Positions 54,004-62,270 of a stretch of DNA of 64,000 nt are shown in pieces; within the stretch, counting starts at the first letter, position 1, and each line of letters opens with the position of its first letter. A program made the translations under genes and the position numbers. A model generated the notes under the pieces. It had not been told where the DNA came from, made no database searches, and saw only the letters and a program-made list of their open reading frames with translations. Source of the DNA: Tenacibaculum sp. 190524A05c (lineage in GTDB: Bacteria; Bacteroidota; Bacteroidia; Flavobacteriales; Flavobacteriaceae); NCBI RefSeq assembly GCF_964036595.1, contig NZ_OZ038523.1, positions 214,501-278,500 on the forward strand, given 5' to 3'.

Positions 54004-55392
54004 CTATAGGTGAATCACTTCATCGTAAGCATCAGCAACTGCTTCCATAACCGCTTCACTCATTGTTGGGTGAGGGTGAATTGCTTTTAAGACTTCATGT
54101 CCAGTAGTTTCTAATTTTCTACCTAACACAGCTTCTGCAATCATATCTGTAACACCAGCTCCAATCATATGGCAACCTAACCATTCACCATATTTTGCAT
54201 CAAAAATTACTTTTACAAATCCTTCTGGAGTTCCAGCAGCTTTTGCTTTACCTGAAGCAGAGAATGGGAATTTACCAACTTTGATATCATAACCAGCTTC
54301 TTTTGCTTTTTCTTCTGTTAATCCTACAGAAGCAATTTCTGGAGTAGCATAGGTACAACCAGGAATGTTTCCGTAATCAATAGATTCTGTATGTAATCCA
54401 GCGATTTTTTCAACACAAGTAATTCCTTCAGCAGAAGCAACGTGTGCTAAAGCTGGACCAGGAGTTACATCTCCAATTGCATAATATCCTGGGATATTTG
54501 TTTGATACCAATCGTTTACTAAAATCTTATCTCTATCAGTTACAATTCCAACATCTTCTAATCCGATGTTTTCAATGTTTGTTTTAATTCCTACTGCTGA
54601 TAATACGATATCTGCTTCTAAAATTTGTTCTCCTTTTTTAGTTTTAACAGTAGCTTTAACGCCATCTCCAGAAGTATCAACAGATTCAACAGAAGAGTTA
54701 GTCATTATTTTGATTCCAGCTTTTTTGAAAGAACGTTCCATTTGTTTAGAAACATCTTTATCTTCAACAGGAACAATATTCGGCATATATTCTACAATAG
54801 TAACCTCAGTTCCCATAGCGTTATAGAAATGAGCGAATTCTACTCCAATGGCACCAGAACCAACAACAATCATTGATTTTGGTTGAGTAGGTAACGTCAT
54901 TGCTTCACGATATCCAATTACTTTTTTACCATCCTGTGGTAAACTTGGTAATACACGAGAACGTGCTCCAGTTGCAATTACAATATGATCTGCTGAGTAT
55001 TCTGTTACTTTTCCGTCCTCTCCAGTTACGTCAACTTTTTTACCAGTTTTTATTTTTCCGAAACCATTGATTACGTCAATTTTGTTTTTCTTCATTAAGA
55101 ATTGAACACCTTTGCTCATTCCATCAGCAACACCACGACTTCTTTTGATTACAGCGTCAAAATCTTTGTCAATAGCTTCTGCTTTTAAACCATACTCATC
55201 AACATGCTTTAAATAATCATATACTTGAGCAGATTTTAAAAGTGCTTTTGTAGGAATACATCCCCAGTTTAAGCATATTCCACCTAAACTTTCTTTCTCA
55301 ACTACAGCTGTTTTAAAACCTAATTGAGAAGCTCTAATAGCTGTAACATATCCTCCAGGTCCTGAACCAATTACTATGATGTCGTATTTCAT
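54004..55392 (-). CDS. lpdA: Dihydrolipoyl dehydrogenase (E3)
   Basis: A 462-residue flavoprotein that reoxidises dihydrolipoamide with NAD+. FAD motif IIVIGSGPGGYVTAI at the N-terminus, redox disulfide GGICLNWGCIPTKALL (about 38-53), NAD fold IVVGSGAIGVEFAHFY (about 175-190), second FAD block YYAIGDVTPGPALAHVA, and the C-terminal HPHPTMSEAVMEA base motif. It can serve the pyruvate, 2-oxoglutarate, branched-chain and glycine cleavage systems, and may partner the E2 at 19 kb. The gene 28 bases downstream may be cotranscribed with others rather than with it. Confidence 0.95.
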   Translation of the reverse strand: MKYDIIVIGSGPGGYVTAIRASQLGFKTAVVEKESLGGICLNWGCIPTKALLKSAQVYDYLKHVDEYGLKAEAIDKDFDAVIKRSRGVADGMSKGVQFLMKKNKIDVINGFGKIKTGKKVDVTGEDGKVTEYSADHIVIATGARSRVLPSLPQDGKKVIGYREAMTLPTQPKSMIVVGSGAIGVEFAHFYNAMGTEVTIVEYMPNIVPVEDKDVSKQMERSFKKAGIKIMTNSSVESVDTSGDGVKATVKTKKGEQILEADIVLSAVGIKTNIENIGLEDVGIVTDRDKILVNDWYQTNIPGYYAIGDVTPGPALAHVASAEGITCVEKIAGLHTESIDYGNIPGCTYATPEIASVGLTEEKAKEAGYDIKVGKFPFSASGKAKAAGTPEGFVKVIFDAKYGEWLGCHMIGAGVTDMIAEAVLGRKLETTGHEVLKAIHPHPTMSEAVMEAVADAYDEVIHL

Positions 55393-55420
55393 AATTTATA
55401 TTTATCTATTAGTTGTTTAT

Positions 55421-56008
55421 TTACATTTTTTGTGGATTAAAAACCATGTCTTTAATTCCAAATTTTTTGCTCGTAAAACCTAATAAGGCATTTACCGAAC
55501 TGTGAATTATTATTAATGCTACAATTGCAGCAAAGGGTACTCCTAAAATTTGATAAGGAACATAATACGTCCACGTCCCCAAATTTATGGCAATTATTTC
55601 ACCTAACGTAGGAAAAAAGGCTACCATAAATAATGTTAAGTATTTTTTTGAATTCTCAGAGAGGGTAGGAGTAGCTTGATAAACTTGATTTTCAATTTGG
55701 TACATCAAAATAAAAGCGGCTCCCCAAGCAAAGAAAATCCATAATGGAACTTGTCTAGAAATATCATGATATTCCCAGTATCCATATGATGTACCTGCAT
55801 GTTCAACAGCAATTCCAATAATTCCAGTAATTACAAAACCAATGACTAAGGCAATGCTAAAGGTTTGTTTTTTTATGTTTTTGTAGAATGAGTGTACAAT
55901 CTTTAGGGCCAATAATATGGCTAATACTAAATCATATTGGTGTAATAATCCTATGGCTATTCCGCCAATAATTAATTTGATTGTATTTTTAATTAAGATT
56001 CTTTGCAC
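55421..56008 (-). CDS. Unknown polytopic membrane protein
   Basis: A 195-residue protein with about six membrane segments and conserved-looking aromatic motifs near the membrane face (EHAGTSYGYWEYHD at about 69-82, INLGTWTYYVPYQILGVP at about 140-157). The pattern of glutamate, tryptophan and tyrosine next to helices is somewhat like carotenoid-biosynthesis membrane proteins, but I cannot support that name. Its start shares a base with the stop of the upstream gene (56008), so they are translationally coupled. Confidence 0.7.
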   Translation of the reverse strand: MQRILIKNTIKLIIGGIAIGLLHQYDLVLAILLALKIVHSFYKNIKKQTFSIALVIGFVITGIIGIAVEHAGTSYGYWEYHDISRQVPLWIFFAWGAAFILMYQIENQVYQATPTLSENSKKYLTLFMVAFFPTLGEIIAINLGTWTYYVPYQILGVPFAAIVALIIIHSSVNALLGFTSKKFGIKDMVFNPQKM

Positions 56009-56568
56009 TATTTACAGTTTTCGTTATAAAACTTAACTGCGTTTATCATTCCACCTAAAGCAGCTCTATCTTCCATACTTAAATCAGTATATTTTTTGCA
56101 ATCAGAAAAGAACTCTTTATAGATTTTTTTATCATCTTTTTCGGATAAAAGTCCCAAAACCTGGTCTCCTCCGTGTTTTCCGAAATAATAGATTGTTTGT
56201 TTATTATTACCTAAAGATTTAGGAGTATTACCAGTAAAATCAAATAAATGATCAACTTTATTTTTAACGTAGAGACTTATTTTTCCGTTAACTAATTCTT
56301 CAAGAAGTATAATTTTCCTCTTCGTCATTTTGAAAACGAAAGTCTTACCATTATCAAAAACTACCTTTTTTACTTTCTTATAGTTTAAAGTTTCTTTTTT
56401 AAAATTCTCTAACTTTTTAAATCGAATTTTATTCCCTGATATTTTAGCTAACCCTTTAACTTCTTCATTATTTCGAAGAAAGATGTTGGCTTTGTCAAAT
56501 TCATCTTGAGCAAAAACAGATAGTTGAATAAAAAAGAATAGAATAAATTGTTTTTTCAAAGTAATCAT
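56008..56568 (-). CDS. Unknown exported protein
   Basis: A 186-residue protein with a signal peptide (about 1-20, LSVFAQ). The mature region is lysine-rich and strand-forming (NKIRFKKLENFKKETLNYKKVKKVVFDNGKTFVFKM), followed by a helical C-terminal part with EFFSDCKKYTDLSMEDRAALGG. No domain recognised. It is 15 bases after argS and overlaps the next gene by one base. Confidence 0.7.
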   Translation of the reverse strand: MITLKKQFILFFFIQLSVFAQDEFDKANIFLRNNEEVKGLAKISGNKIRFKKLENFKKETLNYKKVKKVVFDNGKTFVFKMTKRKIILLEELVNGKISLYVKNKVDHLFDFTGNTPKSLGNNKQTIYYFGKHGGDQVLGLLSEKDDKKIYKEFFSDCKKYTDLSMEDRAALGGMINAVKFYNENCK

Positions 56569-56583
56569 AACTATATATTTACT

Positions 56584-58356
56584 TTACATTCTCTCAGGAA
56601 CATTAATCCCTAACAAACTAAATGCTGATTTAATAGTATCCGCCACCTTTTTAGATAGCTGAACTCTAAATACTTTTTTATCTTGATTCTCTTCACCTAA
56701 AATTGAAACATTTTGATAAAACGAGTTGAATTCTTTTACTAAATCGTACGTGTAATTTGCAACCACAGCAGGAGAATAGTTCTTAGCTGCTTGTTGAATT
56801 ACTTCTGGATATAATTCTAATTGCTTAATTAATTCTTTCTCCTTATCATGTAAATCAATAGATGAAACAGAAGAATTGTAATCAAAATCAGCTTTTCTTA
56901 AAATAGACTGGATTCGAGCATACGTATATTGTACGAAAGGTCCAGTATTTCCTTGGAAATCTACAGAAGCTTGAGGATCGAATAAGATTCTCTTTTTAGG
57001 ATCAACTTTTAAAATGAAATATTTTAAAGCACCTAATCCAATAATTTTATATAAAGACTCCTTTTCTTCATCAGAGTACCCTTCTAATTTTCCTAACTCT
57101 TGAGAAATCTCACGAGCAGTATTCGTCATTTCATCCATTAAATCATCAGCATCTACAACTGTTCCTTCACGTGATTTCATTTTTCCAGAAGGTAAATCTA
57201 CCATTCCGTAACTTAAATGATATAATTGATCAGCCCAGTTATAGCCTAACTTCTTTAAGATTAAGAATAATACTTTAAAGTGATAATCTTGTTCATTACC
57301 TACAGTATAAACCATTCCGTTTAAATCTGTAAAGTCTTTAGCACGTTGAATAGCCGTTCCAATATCTTGAGTCATATATACTGCAGTACCATCTGAACGC
57401 AATACTAATTTCTCATCTAAACCATCTTCAGTTAAATCACACCAAACAGATCCATCTTCTTTTTTGAAGAAAACTCCATCTTTTAATCCTTGCTCAATAA
57501 CGTCCTTACCTAATAAATAGGTATCACTTTCATAGTATAACTTATCGAAGTTTACACCAATATATTCGTATGTTACGTCAAATCCTTCATAAACCCAACC
57601 ATTCATTGTTTTCCAGAGGTCAACGACCTCAGGTGAGCCTTTTTCCCATTTACGTAACATTTCTTGAGCTTCTACAAAAATTGGAGCTTGCTTTTTAGCA
57701 TCATCCTCAGAAATTCCTTGTTCAACTAATTCTGAAATTTCTTTCTTGTATTCTTGATCGAACTTTACGTAGTAATTACCAACTAATTTATCTCCTTTTA
57801 AACCTGTAGATTCTGGAGTTTCTCCGTTTCCAAAACGTTTCCAAGCCAACATTGACTTACAAATATGAATTCCACGGTCGTTAATAATTTGTGTTTTATA
57901 TACTTTGTGACCCGCCGCTTTTAGAATTTCAGAAACTGAATACCCTAATAAAACGTTTCTTACGTGTCCTAAGTGTAATGGCTTATTTGTATTCGGAGAA
58001 GAATACTCAACCATTCTCGCATCCGAGTCTGAGCTTACAAATCCGTATGATTCGTTTGATGAAATTTCATTGAAGAAGTTGATGTAAAAACTATCATCAA
58101 TAACTAAGTTTAAGAATCCTTTTACCACATTAAATTTAGACACTTCTTGAATGTTTTCTACCAAGTAGTTTCCTAAATCTTCACCAATTTGTACTGGATT
58201 TCCTTTCTTATATCGAAGTAGTGGAAAAATTACCACAGTAATATCTCCTTCGAAATCTTTTCTTGTTGCTTGAAATTCTACAGATGGGATTTCTGTATCG
58301 TATAACTTTTTAAACCCTTCTTTAACGTTCGCTTCTAGTAACGATTGTATGCTCAT
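56584..58356 (-). CDS. argS: Arginyl-tRNA synthetase
   Basis: Class I synthetase that charges tRNA(Arg). The start at 58356 (MSIQSLLEANVKEGFKKLY) is preferred; an in-frame ATG at 58389 overlaps the probable -7 element. The 590-residue protein has the N-terminal Add-1 domain, the HIGH-like motif PLHLGHVRN (about 120-128), the KMSKS-like motif GKMKSREG (about 385-392) and the C-terminal DALR anticodon domain ending LSLLGINVPERM. It heads a minus-strand run with two small unknown genes. Confidence 0.95.
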   Translation of the reverse strand: MSIQSLLEANVKEGFKKLYDTEIPSVEFQATRKDFEGDITVVIFPLLRYKKGNPVQIGEDLGNYLVENIQEVSKFNVVKGFLNLVIDDSFYINFFNEISSNESYGFVSSDSDARMVEYSSPNTNKPLHLGHVRNVLLGYSVSEILKAAGHKVYKTQIINDRGIHICKSMLAWKRFGNGETPESTGLKGDKLVGNYYVKFDQEYKKEISELVEQGISEDDAKKQAPIFVEAQEMLRKWEKGSPEVVDLWKTMNGWVYEGFDVTYEYIGVNFDKLYYESDTYLLGKDVIEQGLKDGVFFKKEDGSVWCDLTEDGLDEKLVLRSDGTAVYMTQDIGTAIQRAKDFTDLNGMVYTVGNEQDYHFKVLFLILKKLGYNWADQLYHLSYGMVDLPSGKMKSREGTVVDADDLMDEMTNTAREISQELGKLEGYSDEEKESLYKIIGLGALKYFILKVDPKKRILFDPQASVDFQGNTGPFVQYTYARIQSILRKADFDYNSSVSSIDLHDKEKELIKQLELYPEVIQQAAKNYSPAVVANYTYDLVKEFNSFYQNVSILGEENQDKKVFRVQLSKKVADTIKSAFSLLGINVPERM

Positions 58357-58386
58357 TAGTTGACTTATTTCATTTAAATCGAGTAG

Positions 58387-58394
58387 CAAAATTA
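58387..58394 (-). promoter_or_regulatory. Candidate -7 element of argS
   Basis: The minus strand reads TAATTTTG, 30 bases before the ATG at 58356. Confidence 0.55.
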
Positions 58395-58439
58395 CATAAT
58401 TTTATTGGTTTATGTAGCCGAATTCTATTCATATTGCCG

Positions 58440-58447
58440 TAGCTTTG
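58440..58447 (+). promoter_or_regulatory. Candidate -7 element of the YkgJ-like gene
   Basis: TAGCTTTG matches TAnnTTTG and ends 4 bases before the ATG at 58452, predicting a leaderless transcript. Confidence 0.5.
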
Positions 58448-58451
58448 CAAT

Positions 58452-58952
58452 ATGGATAAAGACCTTGAAAATCTTAAAGAATTATCACAAGAGAAACTTG
58501 CTGAAAACAAGAAATATTTTCAAAAACTGAAAAAGCGCACACCAAAGCGTCTTGATTTAATAGTGCAGGAGATTCATGAAGAGGAATTTGAACGAACAGA
58601 TTGCTTGAATTGTGGGAATTGTTGTAAAACTACAAGCCCTATGTTTACTTATAAAGATATTGAGCGTATTTCGAAGCATTTAAAAATGAAGGTTGCAGAT
58701 TTTGTGTCTCAATATTTACGTATTGATGAAGATGATTTTCACGTATTAAAAACTTCTCCATGTCCGTTTTTAGACTTGAATGATAATTCGTGTTTCATTT
58801 ATGATGTGCGTCCTAAGGCTTGTGCTGAATATCCACATACGAACAGAAAGAAATTTATTCAGCTGGCGAACTTAACTATTAAAAATACAGAAATTTGCCC
58901 GGCAACTTATAGAATTGTTGAGGAATTGAAGAAAAAATTACCAATTTCTTAA
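58452..58952 (+). CDS. YkgJ-family cysteine-cluster protein
   Basis: A 166-residue cytoplasmic protein with a conserved set of cysteines: DCLNCGNCCK (about 54-63), SPCPFLDLNDNSCFIY, RPKACAEYPH and TEICPATY. These likely bind zinc or an iron-sulfur cluster (the family was described as putative Fe-S or zinc proteins). The N-terminal 40 residues are helical and charged. Function unknown. It is divergent from argS and precedes the sterol desaturase-like gene by 70 bases. Confidence 0.88.
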   Translation: MDKDLENLKELSQEKLAENKKYFQKLKKRTPKRLDLIVQEIHEEEFERTDCLNCGNCCKTTSPMFTYKDIERISKHLKMKVADFVSQYLRIDEDDFHVLKTSPCPFLDLNDNSCFIYDVRPKACAEYPHTNRKKFIQLANLTIKNTEICPATYRIVEELKKKLPIS

Positions 58953-59000
58953 TTTTATTAACGTAGTTATAGTAACAATACGTCCATTTTTTAGTAAACT

Positions 59001-59023
59001 TGTTATGTAAATCAAACATAACA
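59001..59023 (+). promoter_or_regulatory. Inverted repeat abutting the desaturase start codon
   Basis: TGTTATGT (59001-59008) and ACATAACA (59016-59023) form an 8-base perfect dyad with a 7-base spacer; the last A is the first base of the ATG. It could be an operator or an RNA hairpin at the start site. Confidence 0.4.
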
Positions 59024-59862
59024 TGGAAGTAATTAAGACCTATTTTGAAAACATGCCAACGCTGCATAGAAGTATGCTTTTGGTTGGTGGAATTTCATTT
59101 TTCTGGCTCCTTGAAAGTGGAATGCCTTTATTTAAATTTGGTTACAACAAATGGAAACATGCTTGGCCGAATTTATTTTTTACAGGAACTACAGTAATAA
59201 TCAATTTTGCTCTTGCATTTCTTTTATTACAAACTTCTTTTTGGGTAGATGAAAATCAATTTGGATTGATCAATTGGTTGCCAGAAATGCCATTATGGGC
59301 TTATATTATATTAGGTGTTTTATTTCTAGATTTTTTTGGAGCATACTTAGCACATTTGGTAGAACACAAGTTTATTCCCTTGTGGATGGTACATTTAGTT
59401 CATCATACCGATCATAAAGTAGATACTACAACAGCAAATAGACATCACCCAATAGAAAGTGTAATTCGTTTTGCGTTTACATTATTAGGTGTGTTTGTAG
59501 TAGGAACACCGTTTTACATCATAATGTTATATCAATCATTATCATTGGTGTTTACGCAGTTTAATCATGCGAATTTGAAAATGCCAAGGAAATTAGATAA
59601 GATATTGAGTTATGTAATCGTTTCTCCGGATATGCATAAGGTTCATCATCATAATTTGTTGCCTTACACAGATTCAAACTTTGGTAATATCTTTTCTATT
59701 TGGGATCGATTATTAGGAACTTATATGGAATTAGATAGAGATGAAATTGTATATGGAGTAGATACCTTTCCAGATGAAGTCAAGAATTCAAACTTAACAG
59801 AATTGTTAAAACAACCGTTTCAAGGATATCGAAAACCTACGAATCTTGAAGAATTAAAATAA
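59023..59862 (+). CDS. Sterol desaturase / fatty-acid hydroxylase family protein
   Basis: A 279-residue membrane di-iron enzyme. Four to five hydrophobic segments surround the histidine clusters HLVEHKF, HLVHHTDHK, NRHHP and HKVHHHN, which together form the expected eight-histidine metal site. Family members hydroxylate or desaturate lipid chains or carotenoids with O2; the substrate is not known in this organism. It ends just before a symmetric terminator. Confidence 0.9.
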   Translation: MEVIKTYFENMPTLHRSMLLVGGISFFWLLESGMPLFKFGYNKWKHAWPNLFFTGTTVIINFALAFLLLQTSFWVDENQFGLINWLPEMPLWAYIILGVLFLDFFGAYLAHLVEHKFIPLWMVHLVHHTDHKVDTTTANRHHPIESVIRFAFTLLGVFVVGTPFYIIMLYQSLSLVFTQFNHANLKMPRKLDKILSYVIVSPDMHKVHHHNLLPYTDSNFGNIFSIWDRLLGTYMELDRDEIVYGVDTFPDEVKNSNLTELLKQPFQGYRKPTNLEELK

Positions 59863-59865
59863 AAG

Positions 59866-59898
59866 AAAAGGTAAATTCAATTGAATTTACCTTTTTTA
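59866..59898. terminator. Bidirectional terminator
   Basis: AAAAGGTAAATTCAA (59866-59880) and its exact inverse (59881-59895) form a long palindrome with T runs, between the desaturase and the convergent peptide gene. Confidence 0.8.
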
Positions 59899-59903
59899 TT
59901 GTG

Positions 59904-60125
59904 TTACATACGGATTCCATCTTGAGGGTAGAATAATTCTTCTTTTTCTGCTTCAACAACGGCAATTGGAACACAGTGAACTCCATTTCCAGAAACATCA
60001 GTACTTGAATTAAAATTCCCGTTGTTATCCCAACAGTAATATTCATTTGCACCACCGTTAATTTGAATTAAACTACTTTTTTCTAGTTTTTCCACTCCCT
60101 TTAAGTTTAAAATACTTTTTTTCAT
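59904..60125 (-). CDS. GG-leader peptide 1 (two cysteines)
   Basis: A 73-residue precursor: 25-residue leader (MKKSILNLKGVEKLEKSSL then IQINGG) and a 48-residue core beginning ANEYYCWDNNG, with cysteines 19 residues apart (YYCW ... VHCVPI) and an acidic tail. The leader is nearly the same as that of peptide 2, but the core is different. It has an upstream inverted repeat and -7-like element shared with peptide 2. Expected to be cut after GG and exported; product unknown. Confidence 0.75.
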   Translation of the reverse strand: MKKSILNLKGVEKLEKSSLIQINGGANEYYCWDNNGNFNSSTDVSGNGVHCVPIAVVEAEKEELFYPQDGIRM

Positions 60126-60153
60126 TATTCGATTTTTTAATTAATACTGGTTG

Positions 60154-60199
60154 CAAATTACAATGACGAAAAAGAGTATGAGTAAGGGGATTGCCTTAA
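60154..60199 (-). promoter_or_regulatory. Promoter and inverted repeat of peptide 1
   Basis: On the minus strand, TAATTTG (60160-60154) with GCAACC after it resembles a -7 element with one T missing, and the dyad TAAGG-GGATTG-CCTTA (60183-60198) lies just upstream. The same two elements occur at the same distance from the start codon of peptide 2. Confidence 0.45.
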
Positions 60200-60245
60200 T
60201 TATATTAAGTATTTACCACTAAAAATTAAGGTGTAAAAAATGAAT

Positions 60246-61190
60246 TTAAAGGAGGATTAACTCTGTTCTTATATTAAATTTTTCCTTTTTGCGAAGTGTA
60301 TTAATTTTTTGGTTTAAATGTAAATATTCCTCAATAGGTAAATCTAAGTCTATACTTATTAAATAATTTAAATCAGTTTTTAGAGTATCAAGTTTTGCGA
60401 AATCTTCTTTCGATTTTATAACGACGTTTTCTGGTTTGAATTTTTTAATATAATCTGTTCTAGTGACATTTAATTCTCTTGGAGGTGGTGCATTTTTTAG
60501 TAGTTGTTCCTTAAATAACTCTATTCTAATGTCGTAATAGTGCAATTTTCTAGATTTGAATTCATATTTAGATAATACGCTAATTAAAGGAAAGTTTACT
60601 GAGTCAAAATTAGAATATAATCGAGTTAATTCTTTTAAAGTAATTCCTTTTCCTAATAGAATAAAAGGCTTTTTGTATTTATTAGGAATTTTACAGCTTA
60701 AAAGAAAACCAGGAATCATGCTAATATCTGCTTTCTTATCATTTAATATTAATTGTGTCGTTTTTAAATTCGATTTACTCAACTTGATAAAGTTGGTACT
60801 ATTTTTTATAGTGTCAAAATGAATTGTTTTTTTCGATTTTATATCTATAAAATGAAATGTTTTATCAACTTCTATAGCAGATAAAGGCGATTTAAAATAT
60901 CTACTATTATTAAAAATCAGTAAGGAATCTCCAGGCTTATATTTCAAATATTCTTTATGAGTTTTATTATTAACAGTTATTGAAATAGAATCTTTTTCTA
61001 AATTAAATGTACCATAAAGAGTAATACCGAAACCATTATTAATGGCAATGGAATCTCCTTTAAAGATAATTTCAAAATCTCCAGTTTCAGCTGTATTCCA
61101 CCAAGTACCTTGTAAATCTTTTTTGGAAACAGAATTAGAACAAGAAGACAAAATAATAACTAGTAGAAAGAGATTTAGCCGTTTTATCAT
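60246..61190 (-). CDS. Lipoprotein within the peptide cluster
   Basis: A 314-residue protein with a lipoprotein signal (LVIILSSCSNS). Residues 22-95 look like a lipocalin-type strand region (LQGTWWNTAETGDFEIIFKGDSIAIN), followed by strand-rich sequence and a C-terminal stretch LNYLISIDLDLPIEEYLHLNQKIN reminiscent of ExbD/TolR-like repeats. It lies between peptide 1 and peptide 2. The 3' end of this gene is duplicated as a remnant at 61637-61830. A partner or immunity role toward the peptides is inferred from position and co-duplication only. Confidence 0.72.
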   Translation of the reverse strand: MIKRLNLFLLVIILSSCSNSVSKKDLQGTWWNTAETGDFEIIFKGDSIAINNGFGITLYGTFNLEKDSISITVNNKTHKEYLKYKPGDSLLIFNNSRYFKSPLSAIEVDKTFHFIDIKSKKTIHFDTIKNSTNFIKLSKSNLKTTQLILNDKKADISMIPGFLLSCKIPNKYKKPFILLGKGITLKELTRLYSNFDSVNFPLISVLSKYEFKSRKLHYYDIRIELFKEQLLKNAPPPRELNVTRTDYIKKFKPENVVIKSKEDFAKLDTLKTDLNYLISIDLDLPIEEYLHLNQKINTLRKKEKFNIRTELILL

Positions 61191-61227
61191 AGCCTTTTTT
61201 CTTTTAAATATACGAATTCACAATAAA

Positions 61228-61248
61228 AAAGCGAGCATTTGCTCGCTT
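61228..61248 (-). terminator. Terminator of peptide 2
   Basis: AAGCGAGC (61229-61236) pairs with GCTCGCTT (61241-61248) around ATTT, with a T run on the minus strand. Confidence 0.75.
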
Positions 61249-61255
61249 CCTTCCT

Positions 61256-61516
61256 TTAAATTCTAAAACACTTGTATCTTTTATCTGTTAAACTTAAATC
61301 CGTTTCAGATTTAAAATATTGAACGTGATTGTAAGACGCTGTACTAGCCGAGTAACACATAAACTGCCAATTCGGTGATGGCGGTCCATCAGGATCTTCT
61401 GGTACTAATGGTGTTGAGTTTAATGGATTACCAAATCCGTTTCCTCCTTGAATCGTTTTTTGGTCAGATGTTGAGATTTTTTCCACTCCCTTTACATTTA
61501 AAATGCTTTTTTTCAT
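61256..61516 (-). CDS. GG-leader peptide 2 (two cysteines)
   Basis: An 86-residue precursor: 25-residue leader (MKKSILNVKGVEKISTSDQ then KTIQGG) and a 61-residue core opening NGFGNPLNSTP, proline/aspartate-rich, then WQFMCYSASTASYN and a final YKCFRI. The cysteines are 28 residues apart and the region around the first matches peptides 3, 5 and 6 (FxCY). It is followed by its own terminator and then by the lipoprotein gene. Confidence 0.78.
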   Translation of the reverse strand: MKKSILNVKGVEKISTSDQKTIQGGNGFGNPLNSTPLVPEDPDGPPSPNWQFMCYSASTASYNHVQYFKSETDLSLTDKRYKCFRI

Positions 61517-61544
61517 GATTTAATTTTTTAATTAATACTGGTTG

Positions 61545-61591
61545 CAAGTTACATTGAGTAAAGAGAGTTTGATTAAGGTGTTTACCTTAAT
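61545..61591 (-). promoter_or_regulatory. Promoter and inverted repeat of peptide 2
   Basis: On the minus strand, TAACTTG (61551-61545) followed by CAACC resembles the element of peptide 1. Upstream lies a perfect dyad ATTAAGG-TGTTTA-CCTTAAT (61572-61591). Confidence 0.45.
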
Positions 61592-61636
61592 ATAGGTTGG
61601 ATAAAGCTCCAGATTTTATGGAGTTAATCAAATAAA

Positions 61637-61830
61637 TTAAAAGTTGATTAACTCTATTCTATTTCTAACTTTTTTCTTTTTATGAAACCAGTTTATTTTC
61701 TGATTTAAATAACCTTTTACTGATAAATCTAAGTCAATACTTATTAAATAGTTCAGATTAGTTTTTAGCGAATTTAACTTATTAAATTCTCTTTTGATTG
61801 CATGGTAATGATTTGCGGATTGAACTTACC
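61637..61830 (-). pseudogene. Decayed copy of the cluster lipoprotein 3' end
   Basis: The minus strand encodes NYLISIDLDLSVKGYLNQKIN and a charged tail ending IELINF, aligning to the last 55 residues of the intact lipoprotein (NYLISIDLDLPIEEYLHLNQK, then a tail ending TELILL) with a two-codon deletion. Further 5', similarity continues in another frame, implying a frameshift, and no start codon or signal peptide remains. Together with the similar promoter region before it, this marks an old tandem duplication of the lipoprotein-peptide unit. Confidence 0.7.
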
Positions 61831-61942
61831 TTGGTGATTTATTCTATAAATACCTTTTTTGACGAAGGAAAAAGATTAAAGCTTTCTTTAAAAAAGCAAA
61901 TTTTATTTAAAAATGATGTAGCAATTATAAGAAAACATATAA

Positions 61943-61972
61943 AAGAAGGCTGTACTAAAAGACTGCCTTCTT
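61943..61972 (-). terminator. Terminator of peptide 3
   Basis: AAGAAGGC (61943-61950) pairs with GCCTTCTT (61965-61972). The following minus-strand sequence is T-rich but not a clean T run. Confidence 0.6.
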
Positions 61973-61979
61973 AATAATA

Positions 61980-62237
61980 TTATAGAGGATAGCAAACAGT
62001 ATAAAAATCAGTATTATCTGTATAAGAACGATATCCTGGATCATTTAATGCATTTCTTCTGTAGCATAAGAATTTCCATTCATGGTCACTATAATTATCA
62101 TCATCTTCACCATAATCAATTGGTGAATTAGTAGGATTACCAAATCCATTTAAAAAACCACCACCACCATCAATTTTTCGTAGTTCTTTAGTGGTTAACG
62201 TTTTTACATTATTAATATTTGAAATATTTTTTTTCAT
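61980..62237 (-). CDS. GG-leader peptide 3 (two cysteines)
   Basis: An 85-residue precursor: 25-residue leader (MKKNISNINNVKTLTTKEL then RKIDGG) followed by a 60-residue core starting GGFLNGFGNPTNSP, an acidic stretch (DYGEDDDNYSD) and WKFLCYRRN ... YTVCYPL, cysteines 23 residues apart. The GFGNP start is shared with peptide 2. It begins 33 bases after the stop of peptide 4, so these two are probably cotranscribed. Confidence 0.78.
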   Translation of the reverse strand: MKKNISNINNVKTLTTKELRKIDGGGGFLNGFGNPTNSPIDYGEDDDNYSDHEWKFLCYRRNALNDPGYRSYTDNTDFYTVCYPL

Positions 62238-62270
62238 GATTATTTTTGATTTAGAAGGTTAATGTTTTTA

